Assembly: GCA_049647265.1 (NCBI GenBank)
Contig: JBARXJ010000044.1
Location: forward strand, 8,850 to 72,849
DNA length: 64,000 nucleotides
Direction of reading: 5' to 3'
Source: JAAURB01 sp049647265
Lineage (GTDB): Bacteria > Cyanobacteriota > Cyanobacteriia > Cyanobacteriales > Microcoleaceae
Shown one piece after another: positions 46,512 to 55,666 of this stretch. Position numbers and translations under genes: made by a program. Positions within the stretch are counted from its first letter, which is position 1, and each line of letters opens with the position of its first letter. The notes under the pieces were generated by a model. The model searched no databases. It worked only from the letters and a program-made list of their open reading frames with translations, and was not told where the DNA came from.

Positions 46512-47933
46512 TTAAACATCATAATACAGCGCGAACTCATGGGGATGAGGACGCAGACGCATCGGATTAACTTCATTATCGAGTTTGTAAGAAATCCAAT
46601 TCGCAATGAAGTCTTCGGTAAATACGCCCGACTCAGTTAAGAAAGCGTGATCGTTTTCTAACGCTTCTAACGCTAATTCCAAAGAACCCGGAGTTGAAGG
46701 AATCTTGCTTAACTCTTCAGGAGTCAAATCGTAGATATCCACATCCAAAGGTTCACCGGGATCGATTTTGTTCTTAACGCCATCTAAGCCGGCACACAGC
46801 ATCGCTGCAAACGCTAAGTAAGGGTTGGCTGTCGCATCAGGGCAACGGAACTCCATCCGCTTAGCTTTGGGGTTAGAACCCGTTAACGGAATCCGAACGG
46901 ATGCAGAACGGTTACCCTGAGAATAGGCTAAGTTTACAGGTGCTTCAAAACCCGGAACCAAACGCTTGTAAGAATTAGTACTGGGGTTAGCGAAGGCTAG
47001 CAGCGCCGGGGCGTGCTTCAAAATGCCGCCAATGTAGTGGAGACCAAATTCACTTAAATCAGCGTATTTATCGCCAAAGAACAGGGCTTGACCATCTTTC
47101 CAGATTGACTGGTGGGTGTGCATCCCCGAACCGTTGTCATTGAAGACAGGTTTCGGCATAAATGTGATGGTTTTACCATATTTCTTACCGACGTTTTTGA
47201 TGACATACTTGTAAATCATCAAATTATCCGCTGCTTCAATTAAAGTTCCGAAACGGAAACCCAATTCACACTGTCCACCTGTTGCAACTTCGTGGTGATG
47301 TTTTTCGACGGGTACACCACACTTAGCCATCGTCAGCAACATCTCTGTCCGGATATCTTGGAAGGTATCGGTAGGTGCAACCGGGAAGTAACCTTGCTTA
47401 TATCCAGGTTTGTAACCTAAGTTTCCGCCGGGTTCTTCTCTACCGGAGTTCCAACGCCCTTCAACAGAATCTACATAGTAGTAGCCACTGCTTTCAGTTT
47501 GATCGTAGCGAACATCATCGAAGATGAAGAATTCCGCTTCCGGCCCAAAGAAGGCTGTATCTCCCATCCCGGTTGAGATGAGATAATCAATCGCCTTTTG
47601 AGCAATCACCCGAGGACAACGATTGTACCATTCTCCAGTCCGGGGTTCTTTAATACTACAAATTAAACTCAGAGTGGGTTCACTCATGAATGGGTCGATC
47701 CAAGCCGTTTTGGGATCGGGGACCATGGACATATCTGATTCGTTGATTGCCTTCCAACCCCGAATACTCGAACCATCAAAGGGAATACCGTCGGTGAAAC
47801 CCGTTTCATCTAATTCAGTTCGATAGATGGTGAGGTGTTGCCAGGTTCCTGGCATATCAATAAACTTCAGATCAATCATTTGAATATTTTGGTCTTGAAT
47901 CATGCTCAAGACTTCTTGGCCTGTTTCTGGCAT
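46512..47933 (-). CDS. glnA: Glutamine synthetase type I
   Basis: At 473 residues this is the normal bacterial GlnA. Motifs include DGSSIRGW, FFGPEAEFFIFDDV, KHHHEVATGGQCELGFRF, the ATP-binding KPVFNDNGSGMHTHQSIW and the catalytic loop region NRSASVRIP. It forms a dodecamer that makes glutamine from glutamate and ammonia, the main nitrogen entry point. The promoter carries an NtcA site (48037-48050), so it is induced when 2-oxoglutarate is high. No glutamine-synthetase inactivating factor gene is adjacent. Confidence 0.98.
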   Translation of the reverse strand: MPETGQEVLSMIQDQNIQMIDLKFIDMPGTWQHLTIYRTELDETGFTDGIPFDGSSIRGWKAINESDMSMVPDPKTAWIDPFMSEPTLSLICSIKEPRTGEWYNRCPRVIAQKAIDYLISTGMGDTAFFGPEAEFFIFDDVRYDQTESSGYYYVDSVEGRWNSGREEPGGNLGYKPGYKQGYFPVAPTDTFQDIRTEMLLTMAKCGVPVEKHHHEVATGGQCELGFRFGTLIEAADNLMIYKYVIKNVGKKYGKTITFMPKPVFNDNGSGMHTHQSIWKDGQALFFGDKYADLSEFGLHYIGGILKHAPALLAFANPSTNSYKRLVPGFEAPVNLAYSQGNRSASVRIPLTGSNPKAKRMEFRCPDATANPYLAFAAMLCAGLDGVKNKIDPGEPLDVDIYDLTPEELSKIPSTPGSLELALEALENDHAFLTESGVFTEDFIANWISYKLDNEVNPMRLRPHPHEFALYYDV

Positions 47934-48007
47934 ATCAATCTCCTTAAATTTTCTTAACTTGGAAAACTAATTTAATACCTTATGGCAAAATTACATACAT
48001 CTGGCTC

Positions 48008-48050
48008 ATCATAATGACTCAGATTAGTTAAGTTTTGTATCGAGTGCTAC
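48008..48050 (-). promoter_or_regulatory. NtcA-activated glnA promoter
   Basis: On the minus strand, GTA-gcactcga-TAC (48037-48050) is a perfect NtcA site. After a 23-bp gap comes TATGAT (48008-48013) as the -10 box. This is the standard class II NtcA-activated arrangement. The predicted start of transcription is near 48001, giving a leader of about 70 nt. Confidence 0.9.
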
Positions 48051-48106
48051 ACTCTCGCACGACGTGACTGAGAATAATTGAAAGATATTATAAGGAGATT
48101 TAATTC

Positions 48107-48616
48107 ATGAGGGACACAGTTACGAGTCTCATTAGAAATTACGATAATATAGGCCGATACTTAGATCGTGATGGAATCGATCAGTTAAAGTCTTATTTTC
48201 AAACCGGGACAGACCGGGTACAAGCCGCAACGGTAATTAATGCCAACGCAGCAGAATTAGTGAAACAGGCTGGAAAGCAACTGTTTGATGAGATTCCTGA
48301 ATTAATTCGCCCCAGTGGCAATGCCTACACCACTCGTCGGTATGCTGCTTGTTTGCGAGATATGGATTATTATCTGCGTTATGCAACTTATGCCTTAGTT
48401 GCGGGTAATACAGATGTTCTCGATGAACGAGTCCTACAAGGGTTACGGGAAACCTACAACTCTTTAGGGGTTCCAATCGGCCCGACTGTCTGTGGTATCG
48501 GTATCATGAAAGATATGGTTCGGGAAAAAGTTGCCGTTGCCGGAGTGACGGTAGGTGATTATCTCGATCAACCTTTCGATTACATGATTGCAGAATTAAG
48601 CGAAAAAGACATTTAA
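48107..48616 (+). CDS. apcF: Allophycocyanin beta-18 subunit ApcF
   Basis: A 169-residue phycobiliprotein. The chromophore Cys lies in RRYAACLRDMDYYLRYATYALVAGNTDVLDERVL, and GLRETYNSLGVPIGPT is the conserved C-terminal helix region. The start MRDTVTSLIRNYDNIGRYLD identifies the ApcF core-terminal form rather than ApcB. It sits in the phycobilisome core with ApcE and passes energy to the photosystems. AAGGAG lies ten bases before the ATG. Transcribed divergently from glnA. Confidence 0.92.
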   Translation: MRDTVTSLIRNYDNIGRYLDRDGIDQLKSYFQTGTDRVQAATVINANAAELVKQAGKQLFDEIPELIRPSGNAYTTRRYAACLRDMDYYLRYATYALVAGNTDVLDERVLQGLRETYNSLGVPIGPTVCGIGIMKDMVREKVAVAGVTVGDYLDQPFDYMIAELSEKDI

Positions 48617-48781
48617 TTCTCAGTTATCAGTTATTGGTTGTGAGTTATGGGTCATTGATTGTGAGTTATTGCTTATTAGTTGTTGGCTTTAATAACTCTT
48701 ACCTTGCAGTCCTTGAACCCCCATAACTTTGAGGGGACAGACAGAATCAATTAGCTGGTTCTGTTCTCCCTTAAATAATCG

Positions 48782-49654
48782 ATGACCGATAGCCTAGAAC
48801 AAATGACCAATAACAAAGAACCAATTTTGGCTAAACAACGACTCGATACATTATTGGTCGAACGAAATTTATGTTCTTCCCGCCAGCTAGCGCAACGGTT
48901 AATTCGGGCGGGGGAAGTTCGAGTCAATCAACAATTAATTGATAAACCGGGTACAGAAGTTAAAACGGATGCAGATATTCAACTGAAGCAACGTCCTCCA
49001 TATGTGTCTCGTGGCGGCGAAAAGTTAGCCAAAGCCTTGACAGAATTTAATATTTGTGTTAATGAAAGAATCTGTATTGATGGGGGGATTTCTACCGGAG
49101 GCTTTACGGACTGCTTGCTACAAAACGGCGCAAAACAAGTTTACGGGATTGATGTGGGTTATGGTCAGGTGGATTGGGGGCTGCGTAACCATGAGCGAGT
49201 CATTTTGAAAGAACGTACCAATTTACGTTATCTAACTCCCAGTCAACTTTACGGTGAAACTGATGATTCTGAAATAAACAAAGCTGATTTTGCCGTTGCG
49301 GATGTTTCTTTTATTTCCTTAACCAAAATTTTACCGGCGTTGTGGGAATTGCTGCAAACCCCGCGTGAAATCGTACTTCTCATCAAACCTCAATTTGAAG
49401 TGGGCCGGGGGCGGGTTGGCAAAAAAGGGGTTGTGCGAGATACTACTGCACAAGCAGACGCTATTGTTCAAGTCGGCTGTAGCGCCCAAGACCTAGGGTG
49501 GAATTATCGAGGTTTAACCTGGTCACCCCTACTCGGGCCTGCGGGGAATATTGAGTATCTGCTGTGGTGCGCCGTAGAGGGTCAATCGTTTCCCGATGGG
49601 GAGACAATTGCTCAGGTGACTCAGGCGGCAATTGCAACACCTCGGATAAATTAA
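48782..49654 (+). CDS. tlyA: TlyA-family rRNA methyltransferase / hemolysin-like
   Basis: The 290-residue protein has an N-terminal S4 RNA-binding domain (RLDTLLVERNLCSSRQLAQRLIRAGEVRVN) and an FtsJ-like Rossmann methyltransferase (VSRGGEKLAKAL, CIDGGISTGGFTDCLL, GIDVGYGQ, ADVSFISLTKILP, LIKPQFEVGR). TlyA proteins 2'-O-methylate ribosomal RNA. An ATG about eight codons in (MTNNKEP) is an alternative start. It is close upstream of a membrane protein gene. Confidence 0.88.
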   Translation: MTDSLEQMTNNKEPILAKQRLDTLLVERNLCSSRQLAQRLIRAGEVRVNQQLIDKPGTEVKTDADIQLKQRPPYVSRGGEKLAKALTEFNICVNERICIDGGISTGGFTDCLLQNGAKQVYGIDVGYGQVDWGLRNHERVILKERTNLRYLTPSQLYGETDDSEINKADFAVADVSFISLTKILPALWELLQTPREIVLLIKPQFEVGRGRVGKKGVVRDTTAQADAIVQVGCSAQDLGWNYRGLTWSPLLGPAGNIEYLLWCAVEGQSFPDGETIAQVTQAAIATPRIN

Positions 49655-49698
49655 ACTCCCTAACTCGAAGCTCAACAGAAAAGTTTGCTGATGATTCA

Positions 49699-50388
49699 AT
49701 GCAGTTTTTAAACAACACTCGGCAGTTTGGCTTATCAATCATAGGCGCTCTCGGCTATGGTATTTGTGCAGTTATTCTTGTTGGAATTGCTGCCACTCTC
49801 AAAGTCATTGCTCTGGTTTTAGCTCACAATTTTGTTTATCCAATCTTTGTTTTTGGAGATTTGCTGCGCGGTTTAGAACTAATTAATTTACTGAATTTAT
49901 TAGTTTTTGCTGTTGTCGGTATGGGATTTGGTTTAGCAACCGCTTTACTTCCGGGTGAGAGTGGAAAGAAAATCAGTACAGGATTTTTAATTGTTGCTAT
50001 TCCAGTGATTATTGCGATTCCTCAATTTGTTAAATACGACCTCTGGATTAATGATATTGTTATCGACGATAACATCCCCAAACCACAAGCACAAACCACT
50101 GCTAATTCCTTCTTAGAAAGACGAGTGAGTCATGATGGTGTCTTTGGATTTTATCTTTATACAGGTCAGTTTCCAATGATTCCGACTCGGACATCTCAAA
50201 TGGAAGACTTGGAAAAACTAGAAAAACAGGTCAATTCAAAGTTTGTCAAATTTAGCGGTATTCCACCCACTTTCATCAATATCATTATGGGAATCTGCTT
50301 TTGGGGAATTCGATTATTTTATTTTGGCATTGCCGTGATTACCGCCATCTCCCACTTTAAAGACGGCTTAAAAACTGTAGGACGTTAG
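49699..50388 (+). CDS. Uncharacterised membrane protein
   Basis: A 229-residue protein from ATG 49699; a longer frame reaching back into tlyA is unlikely to be translated. It has membrane segments at about residues 14-40, 66-86, 95-110 and 196-222, with a soluble loop between the third and fourth. No recognised family. It lies 44 bp after tlyA on the same strand, so they may be co-transcribed. Confidence 0.7.
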   Translation: MQFLNNTRQFGLSIIGALGYGICAVILVGIAATLKVIALVLAHNFVYPIFVFGDLLRGLELINLLNLLVFAVVGMGFGLATALLPGESGKKISTGFLIVAIPVIIAIPQFVKYDLWINDIVIDDNIPKPQAQTTANSFLERRVSHDGVFGFYLYTGQFPMIPTRTSQMEDLEKLEKQVNSKFVKFSGIPPTFINIIMGICFWGIRLFYFGIAVITAISHFKDGLKTVGR

Positions 50389-50471
50389 AAGAACGATACA
50401 CAAGATATTCATGTGATGCAGTGAAATTACGACATTCACCTGGCTTTACCCCAGCCTGTTGCTCCCTAGAC

Positions 50472-50502
50472 TTGACAAAATTTTCAAATAATGTGTTATC
50501 CT
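50472..50502 (+). promoter_or_regulatory. Sigma-70-type promoter
   Basis: TTGACA (50472-50477), then TATCCT (50497-50502) about 19 bp later, or TTATCC with 18-bp spacing. The -35 is perfect. It drives the unassigned short transcript that follows. Confidence 0.55.
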
Positions 50503-50557
50503 AATCAATAGTTCCAATGGGAACATAGCCGTAAAGCTAGCAAGGAGGTGATGCCCA

Positions 50558-50629
50558 TGAGTGATAGTAGTATACGCATGGGTCAGTTTGTTGGAGAATG
50601 CCGGCTGTGGGCCGGGGCTGTCCTCTAGA
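50558..50629 (+). CDS. Possible 23-residue leader peptide or small protein
   Basis: A short frame ATG AGT GAT...TAG (peptide MSDSSIRMGQFVGECRLWAGAVL less a few residues shown) preceded by an ideal AAGGAGG ribosome-binding site about 10 bases upstream and by a strong promoter. The following 130 nt form GC-rich hairpins (GCCGGCTGTGGGCCGG; CTCCCGGCAG). It could be a leader peptide, a small protein or part of a structured RNA. Family not recognised. Confidence 0.35.
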
Positions 50630-50871
50630 GATGACCTGGATTCCATTCTTGGAAGCCAATCTTCCTGGGTGACCGGATTCACTTTAGAGTGTTCCTCCCG
50701 GCAGTCAGGTTTCAACAAAATGACCCGCTAGGCCGCTCTTACCAACTTATCGAAATAATGCTCGTCGTTATTTAGATAAACCTATGGTAGGAGCGGATAG
50801 TTATGTCTAGATATTCAGTTAAATAGTAAAGCATATTAAAAACGTTATCTTTAACTTAAAGATAAAAAATA

Positions 50872-51153
50872 ATGTCACAACTCCTCAGTGCATCCCAAAT
50901 TCAAAACTTATCTGCTGAAGTTCCAGAATGGACAGTAGAGGGAAAACAGCTAAAAATCGTTAAAACCTTTGAAGATTTTGTCAAAGCCATCGATTTTGTT
51001 AATCAACTTGTCGAACCCGCCGAAGCTGCCGGACATCACCCCGATCTTACAATTTCATATAATAAAGTCACGATTAGTTTGACCAGTCATGATGCTGGGG
51101 GACTGACAGAGAAAGACTTTGAGATGGCAAAAACAATTTCAAGTTTAGCTTAA
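50872..51153 (+). CDS. Pterin-4a-carbinolamine dehydratase
   Basis: A 93-residue protein with the catalytic pattern AGHHPDLTISYNKVTISLTSH...LTEKD, of which the two His and the later His/Asp are expected to be active-site residues. It dehydrates 4a-hydroxy-tetrahydropterin; in cyanobacteria without aromatic hydroxylases its physiological substrate is uncertain. The coding sequence is followed by an 8-bp tandem repeat. Confidence 0.92.
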   Translation: MSQLLSASQIQNLSAEVPEWTVEGKQLKIVKTFEDFVKAIDFVNQLVEPAEAAGHHPDLTISYNKVTISLTSHDAGGLTEKDFEMAKTISSLA

Positions 51154-51165
51154 GAGGAGTCAGGA

Positions 51166-51210
51166 GTCAGCAAGTCAGCAAGTCAGCAAGTCAGCAAGTC
51201 AGCAAGTCAG
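51166..51210. repeat. (GTCAGCAA)n tandem repeat
   Basis: About 5.6 exact copies of an 8-bp unit 13 bp after the dehydratase stop. Further CCTGTTC units follow at 51240-51262. Confidence 0.9.
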
Positions 51211-51421
51211 AAAAGTTTCCTTATCCCTGTCACCCGTTACCTGTTCCCTGTTCCCTGTTTCGGTGTTCCCTATCCCATAGCACTTTAATTAAACTATTAT
51301 ATTTTTCTACAACTTAACTTTGATTTTTCCTGTAAGCTAGGTAAGATTTAGGACAACGGAAGCAAAAAAGTTTTAGTTTCCTAAAATAGTGTACTTATTT
51401 GTATGGTGCTTAGTAATAGCT

Positions 51422-52492
51422 ATGGGTAAATACAGTTCTTGGATATTCGCTGCACTATTGTTAGCTGTTCCTTTAACCGCTTGTGTACAAGAGACAGGTG
51501 GCCCCACAGAGGGAGGAGAAGGAACGAGTGGGGGATTTCAAAGCCGTTTAGATACCGTTAAAGCCAGAGGAACCCTCGTGTGTGGCGTAGATGGGGGGAT
51601 ACCCGGATTCAGTTTTGTCGATGAAAGTGGTCAATATTCCGGTTTGGATGTTGATATCTGTAAGGCTGTGGCTGCGGCTTTATTTGATGACCCAGAAGCG
51701 GTTGAATATCGTAACCTCGACTCTACAGAACGGTTTGAAGCATTAAAAGCAGGTGAAGTGGATATGCTCTCTAGAAATACCACCTGGACCATTAGCCGCG
51801 ATACTTCAGTCGGGATGGAATTTGCCCCCACCACCTTCTACGATGGTCAGGGAATGATGGTTCGTGCAGATAGTGGTATTACCTCCTTAGAAGACTTTGA
51901 AGGTCGAGCGGTTTGTGTTGAAGCCGGAACGACCACAGAATTAAACCTGACGGACAATATGCGCGAACTCGGGGTAAACGTTGAGACGGTAACTTTCCAA
52001 CAGGCTGACCCGGCTTACGCAGCCTATGCAGAAGGTCGTTGTGAAGGGATGACTTCTGATAAATCTCAGTTAATTGCTCGTCGCAGTACTCTGCCGAACC
52101 CTGATGAGCATATTTTACTCGATGCCACCATGTCTAAAGAACCCCTGGGGCCAGTAACGATTAATAATGATTCCCCTTGGTTCGATACCGTCAAATGGGT
52201 GACATTTGCTTTAATTGAAGCCGAAGAACTCGGGATTAATCAAGCCAATGTGGAACAATTGAAAACCACCAGCGAAGATCCCACCATTCGCCGTTTCGTG
52301 GGCGCTGAAGGGGACTTAGGAGAAGGTTTAGGCTTGAGTAATGAATTTGCGGCTAATATTGTTAAGCACGTGGGAAACTACGGTGAAGTCTACGAACGCA
52401 ACCTAGGAGCTGGATCTCAGTTTAACCTACCTCGCGGTCAAAATGACCTGTGGACAAATGGCGGTTTACTATACGCCCCACCATTACGTTAA
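51422..52492 (+). CDS. natF: Amino-acid ABC transporter substrate-binding lipoprotein (NatF-like)
   Basis: From ATG 51422 the protein is 356 residues. A lipoprotein signal ends in lipobox LTAC; an in-frame upstream reading to 51389 is unlikely. The mature part is a family-3 binding protein (TVKARGTLVCGVDGGIPGFSFVDESGQYSGLDVDICKAVAAAL). It matches the NatF/AapJ/BztA group for polar and acidic amino acids. Two permease genes follow at 122- and 128-bp gaps. In Anabaena the partner ATPase BgtA is encoded elsewhere, and none is present here. Confidence 0.85.
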   Translation: MGKYSSWIFAALLLAVPLTACVQETGGPTEGGEGTSGGFQSRLDTVKARGTLVCGVDGGIPGFSFVDESGQYSGLDVDICKAVAAALFDDPEAVEYRNLDSTERFEALKAGEVDMLSRNTTWTISRDTSVGMEFAPTTFYDGQGMMVRADSGITSLEDFEGRAVCVEAGTTTELNLTDNMRELGVNVETVTFQQADPAYAAYAEGRCEGMTSDKSQLIARRSTLPNPDEHILLDATMSKEPLGPVTINNDSPWFDTVKWVTFALIEAEELGINQANVEQLKTTSEDPTIRRFVGAEGDLGEGLGLSNEFAANIVKHVGNYGEVYERNLGAGSQFNLPRGQNDLWTNGGLLYAPPLR

Positions 52493-52614
52493 CTCTTAGA
52501 AAGGGGGGATAGGGAGAAGTAGGAGATAGGGAGTATTCCTTCTAACTCGGTGTACAGATGTAATATATTACGTCCCTACTGTCTCCTGACTCGGTGACTC
52601 CTAACTCCTAAATT

Positions 52615-53778
52615 ATGACAATTAACCCAGAACAAAAAGTACCTCTGTTACGAGATGAGCGATTTTGGAAGATTGCCCTTCAGGTTTTAGCGGTTGTTAT
52701 CCTAATTGCTGTATTTGCTGTGCTAAGCATCAATCTCACTCGTAATTTACGGCAAACCGGTAGTGCAATTGGTTTTAGTTTCCTCGACAGTACAGCCGGG
52801 TTTAGTATTGGTGAAAGTTTAATTCCTTACCAACCAACCGATCCTTATCGACGGGTATTATTAGCGGGTTTAGTGAACTCCTTGCGGGTCATGTTTTTTG
52901 GCATTATCCTCACCACTTTATTGGGAATTGCGGCTGGAATTGCTTACTTTTCTGATAACTGGCTACTGCGTAAAATTACAGTGGTTTATGTCGAAATTAT
53001 CCGTAACACTCCCCTACTATTACAATTACTATTCTGGTACGGTATCTTTCTCCAACTTCCCAGCATTGCCGATAAAATTACATTGCCGGGGCCGACGTTT
53101 TTAAGTCAACGCGGGGTTTACATTCCTTGGCCGTCTGGAAATTTAGTCTGGTTATGGTTGGCAATATTAGCAATATTGGCGATCGCAGCATTCTTAATTG
53201 GACGTTGGCGAACTAAAATAATGGTTGAAATTGCCGCCTCCGGTCAGCCTCAACTGATTGCCCTGTGGGTAATGGGGGCGATCGCGATTTTAATTATTTT
53301 GTTTGGACTCAATTGGCAAGGGCCTCAAATGGCTGAAAATGGTAGATCCATCGTGGGTGGACTCCGCTTAACCATTGAATTTACAACAATTTTATTAGGG
53401 TTAGTGGTCTATACTGGAGCCTATATTGCTGAAATTGTCCGTTCTGGCATTCAGTCTGTACCCAAAGGTCAATGGGAAGCCGCGCGATCGCTGGGTTTAA
53501 AATCAGGATCTGTGATGCAGTTAGTCGTATTTCCCCAAGCGTTACGGGTGATTATTCCGCCGCTGAATAGTCAGTATTTAAACTTAGCGAAAAACTCCAG
53601 TTTGGCGATCGCGGTTGCCTATGCCGATCTCTATAATGTTGCCAATACCACCTTTAACCAAAGCGGACGGGCAGTCGAAGTGATGTTAATCATTACGGCA
53701 GTTTATCTCTCGATTGATTTAATTATTTCTCTGAGTATGAACTTACTCAACCGTAGCGTACAATTGCGTGAACGGTAA
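52615..53778 (+). CDS. natG: Amino-acid ABC transporter permease (NatG-like)
   Basis: A 387-residue polar-amino-acid permease with about eight membrane segments and a long periplasmic insert. The ATPase-contact loop is IVRSGIQSVPKGQWEAARSLGLKSG, followed by VVFPQALRVIIPPLNSQYLNLAKNSSLAIA. It forms a heterodimer with the next gene product in the HisQ/GltJ family manner. Confidence 0.85.
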   Translation: MTINPEQKVPLLRDERFWKIALQVLAVVILIAVFAVLSINLTRNLRQTGSAIGFSFLDSTAGFSIGESLIPYQPTDPYRRVLLAGLVNSLRVMFFGIILTTLLGIAAGIAYFSDNWLLRKITVVYVEIIRNTPLLLQLLFWYGIFLQLPSIADKITLPGPTFLSQRGVYIPWPSGNLVWLWLAILAILAIAAFLIGRWRTKIMVEIAASGQPQLIALWVMGAIAILIILFGLNWQGPQMAENGRSIVGGLRLTIEFTTILLGLVVYTGAYIAEIVRSGIQSVPKGQWEAARSLGLKSGSVMQLVVFPQALRVIIPPLNSQYLNLAKNSSLAIAVAYADLYNVANTTFNQSGRAVEVMLIITAVYLSIDLIISLSMNLLNRSVQLRER

Positions 53779-53845
53779 AAGTTTTTTATGGGTTATTTGT
53801 TATTAGTCTGTGCTATTGGTTAAAGATTTACTCCTGATTCCTAAT

Positions 53846-53865
53846 GGGCGCATTGCAATGCGCCC
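53846..53865. repeat. REP-like perfect palindrome
   Basis: GGGCGCATTGCAATGCGCCC, a perfect 20-bp palindrome followed by CTACC, in the gap between natG and natH. Variants of the same unit are read as protein inside the CHAT gene (39727-39755 and 39901-39920). Confidence 0.9.
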
Positions 53866-53906
53866 CTACCAGACTCGCTGTCTCTTGTCTCGGTGACTCC
53901 TAAACT

Positions 53907-55127
53907 ATGACTTCAACTCATCCCCAACCCTCAAATATTGCACCGCCGACGGGTGATAAAGAGTCACTTCCTGAGTGGCTACGGAATAATCTATTTAATA
54001 CCTGGTACAACAGTATACTCACTTTTATTATTGTTAGTATTCTATTATGGATTGCAGCAGGATTTCTGTCTTGGGCGAGAACAACTGCCCAATGGAATGT
54101 TATCCCTGCAAATTTATCCTTATTTGCCGTCGGCCGTTTTCCCAGTAATCAATATTGGCGCTTATGGATATTACTCGGTTTAGTTAGTGTATTATCCGGC
54201 ATCACATGGGGAGGACTCGCCCGCAACGTCTCAGTCTTGTTTAGCCAAAATGTCATTATCGGCATTAGTATCGCCGCCATGGCGTTAGCAGTCTTACCCG
54301 TCGGCATACCCTATCGGCTGTTATTGCTGGGAATGTTAATAGTTTTGCTGGCTGCGGCTTGGGGAGGAAAACGTTTCGCACAGGCTAAACCCCAATGGTT
54401 ACGGTGGTTACCCTTTGCCTGGTTTGTAACTTTAATTATAGCCATTTGGTTAATTGGGGGCGGACTGGGATTAAAAAGCGTGGGTAGCAACCTTTGGGGC
54501 GGGTTAATGCTAACGTTACTGATGTCAGTTATCAGTATTTTATTATCTTTTCCGATTGGAGTATTCTTGGCATTAGGACGGCAAAGTCCGTTACCTGTGA
54601 TCCGAATTCTTTCAATTGTTTATATTGAATTAGTCCGAGGTTTACCCTTAATTACAATCCTGTTTATGGGGCAGATTTTGTTACCCTTATTTCTCCCCGA
54701 AGGAATGCGCCCTGACCGGATTTTACGAGCAATTGTGGGGTTAACTGTGTTTAGTTCAGCTTACCTGGCAGAGAACATCAGAGGGGGCTTACAGGCAATT
54801 CCTCGAGGTCAAGTGGAAGCAGCCAAAGCAGTGGGATTAAATCCATTATTAACAACCAGTTTAATTGTAATGCCCCAAGCGTTGAAGATTTCAATCCCCT
54901 CAATTGTGGGTCAATTTATCAGTTTAGTTCAGGATACAACGTTATTAGCAATTGTCGGGTTGGTGGAATTATTAGGAATTAGTAATTCTGTGTTAGCTAA
55001 TCCTAAGTTTTTAGGACGTTCTTCAGAAGTTTATCTATTTATTGGGCTATTATATTGGGCATTTTGTTATGCGATGTCTGTGGGAAGTCGTCGGTTAGAA
55101 AAACAGTTGAATACAGAAAATAAATAA
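53907..55127 (+). CDS. natH: Amino-acid ABC transporter permease (NatH-like)
   Basis: A 406-residue permease with about eight to nine membrane helices, more than the five of typical family members because of an N-terminal extension. The EAA loop is NIRGGLQAIPRGQVEAAKAVGLNP, then VMPQALKISIPSIVGQFISLVQDTTLLAI. It pairs with NatG and uses an unlinked ATPase. Confidence 0.85.
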   Translation: MTSTHPQPSNIAPPTGDKESLPEWLRNNLFNTWYNSILTFIIVSILLWIAAGFLSWARTTAQWNVIPANLSLFAVGRFPSNQYWRLWILLGLVSVLSGITWGGLARNVSVLFSQNVIIGISIAAMALAVLPVGIPYRLLLLGMLIVLLAAAWGGKRFAQAKPQWLRWLPFAWFVTLIIAIWLIGGGLGLKSVGSNLWGGLMLTLLMSVISILLSFPIGVFLALGRQSPLPVIRILSIVYIELVRGLPLITILFMGQILLPLFLPEGMRPDRILRAIVGLTVFSSAYLAENIRGGLQAIPRGQVEAAKAVGLNPLLTTSLIVMPQALKISIPSIVGQFISLVQDTTLLAIVGLVELLGISNSVLANPKFLGRSSEVYLFIGLLYWAFCYAMSVGSRRLEKQLNTENK

Positions 55128-55666
55128 AATAAATCTAGCATCATTAATCCAGAGACGAATAACTCCGCCCTAGATATTCCGAGAATATCTAATATTTATC
55201 AACTAAAAAATTATAAGCATTTTTATATATAGCAATCACAAATCATTTATAAAATTCTTGAACTTCTTAAAAAAATTCCTCTTCCTCCCTTCCCTTCTGC
55301 CGTCTGCCATCTGCCATCTGCCTCAAAACAGTCACTGATTCTCACGAATCAGATAGGATTGCTATAGCACTTTGATCATCTATAGTGCTACTTTCTAAGC
55401 TGATAAATTTTACTATTCCCCACAGCCTAAACCTTACACTCCTAAAACGGTTAATCTTTTCTATTCATAAGCTCTACCTAAAATTATAATATTAAACTCT
55501 TAAAATCAATCGATATTGGAGATTTTATCAAACTGTATATTCATCTAGATTGACAAGAATACTTTTATTATTTGCGGTACTCAGTTAATTATTAACTTTT
55601 TTAAATTTCCAAAAAAAATTAACAGAATTCCAGAACTATATATAGAAGTCGAATAAATAAGAGACG
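55128..55666. other. Spacer with repeats and an IS-end-like motif
   Basis: AT-rich. It contains CTGCCAT tandem units at 55297-55322 and a TATAGCACTTT...TATAGTGCTACTTTCTAAGCT sequence at 55364-55400. The same TATAGCACTTTCTAAGCT occurs at 63660-63677 beside a decayed IS630 transposase, so this may be a footprint of that element. Confidence 0.5.

Larger units (their letters stand above)
50389..50871. other. Spacer with a promoter and structured short transcript
   Basis: Contains the promoter at 50472, hairpin GTTCC-AATG-GGAAC at 50510-50523, the short frame at about 50558-50629 and GC-rich structured sequence to about 50740. No known riboswitch core recognised. Confidence 0.5.

Noticed and set aside
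51166..51210. CRISPR array
   Set aside because: The unit is only 8 bp with no spacers, so it is a simple tandem repeat. No CRISPR array or cas gene was seen anywhere in the window.
51300..51421. NtcA site before natF
   Set aside because: GTAAGCTAGGTAAG lacks the TAC half at the right distance, so it does not fit GTA-N8-TAC.
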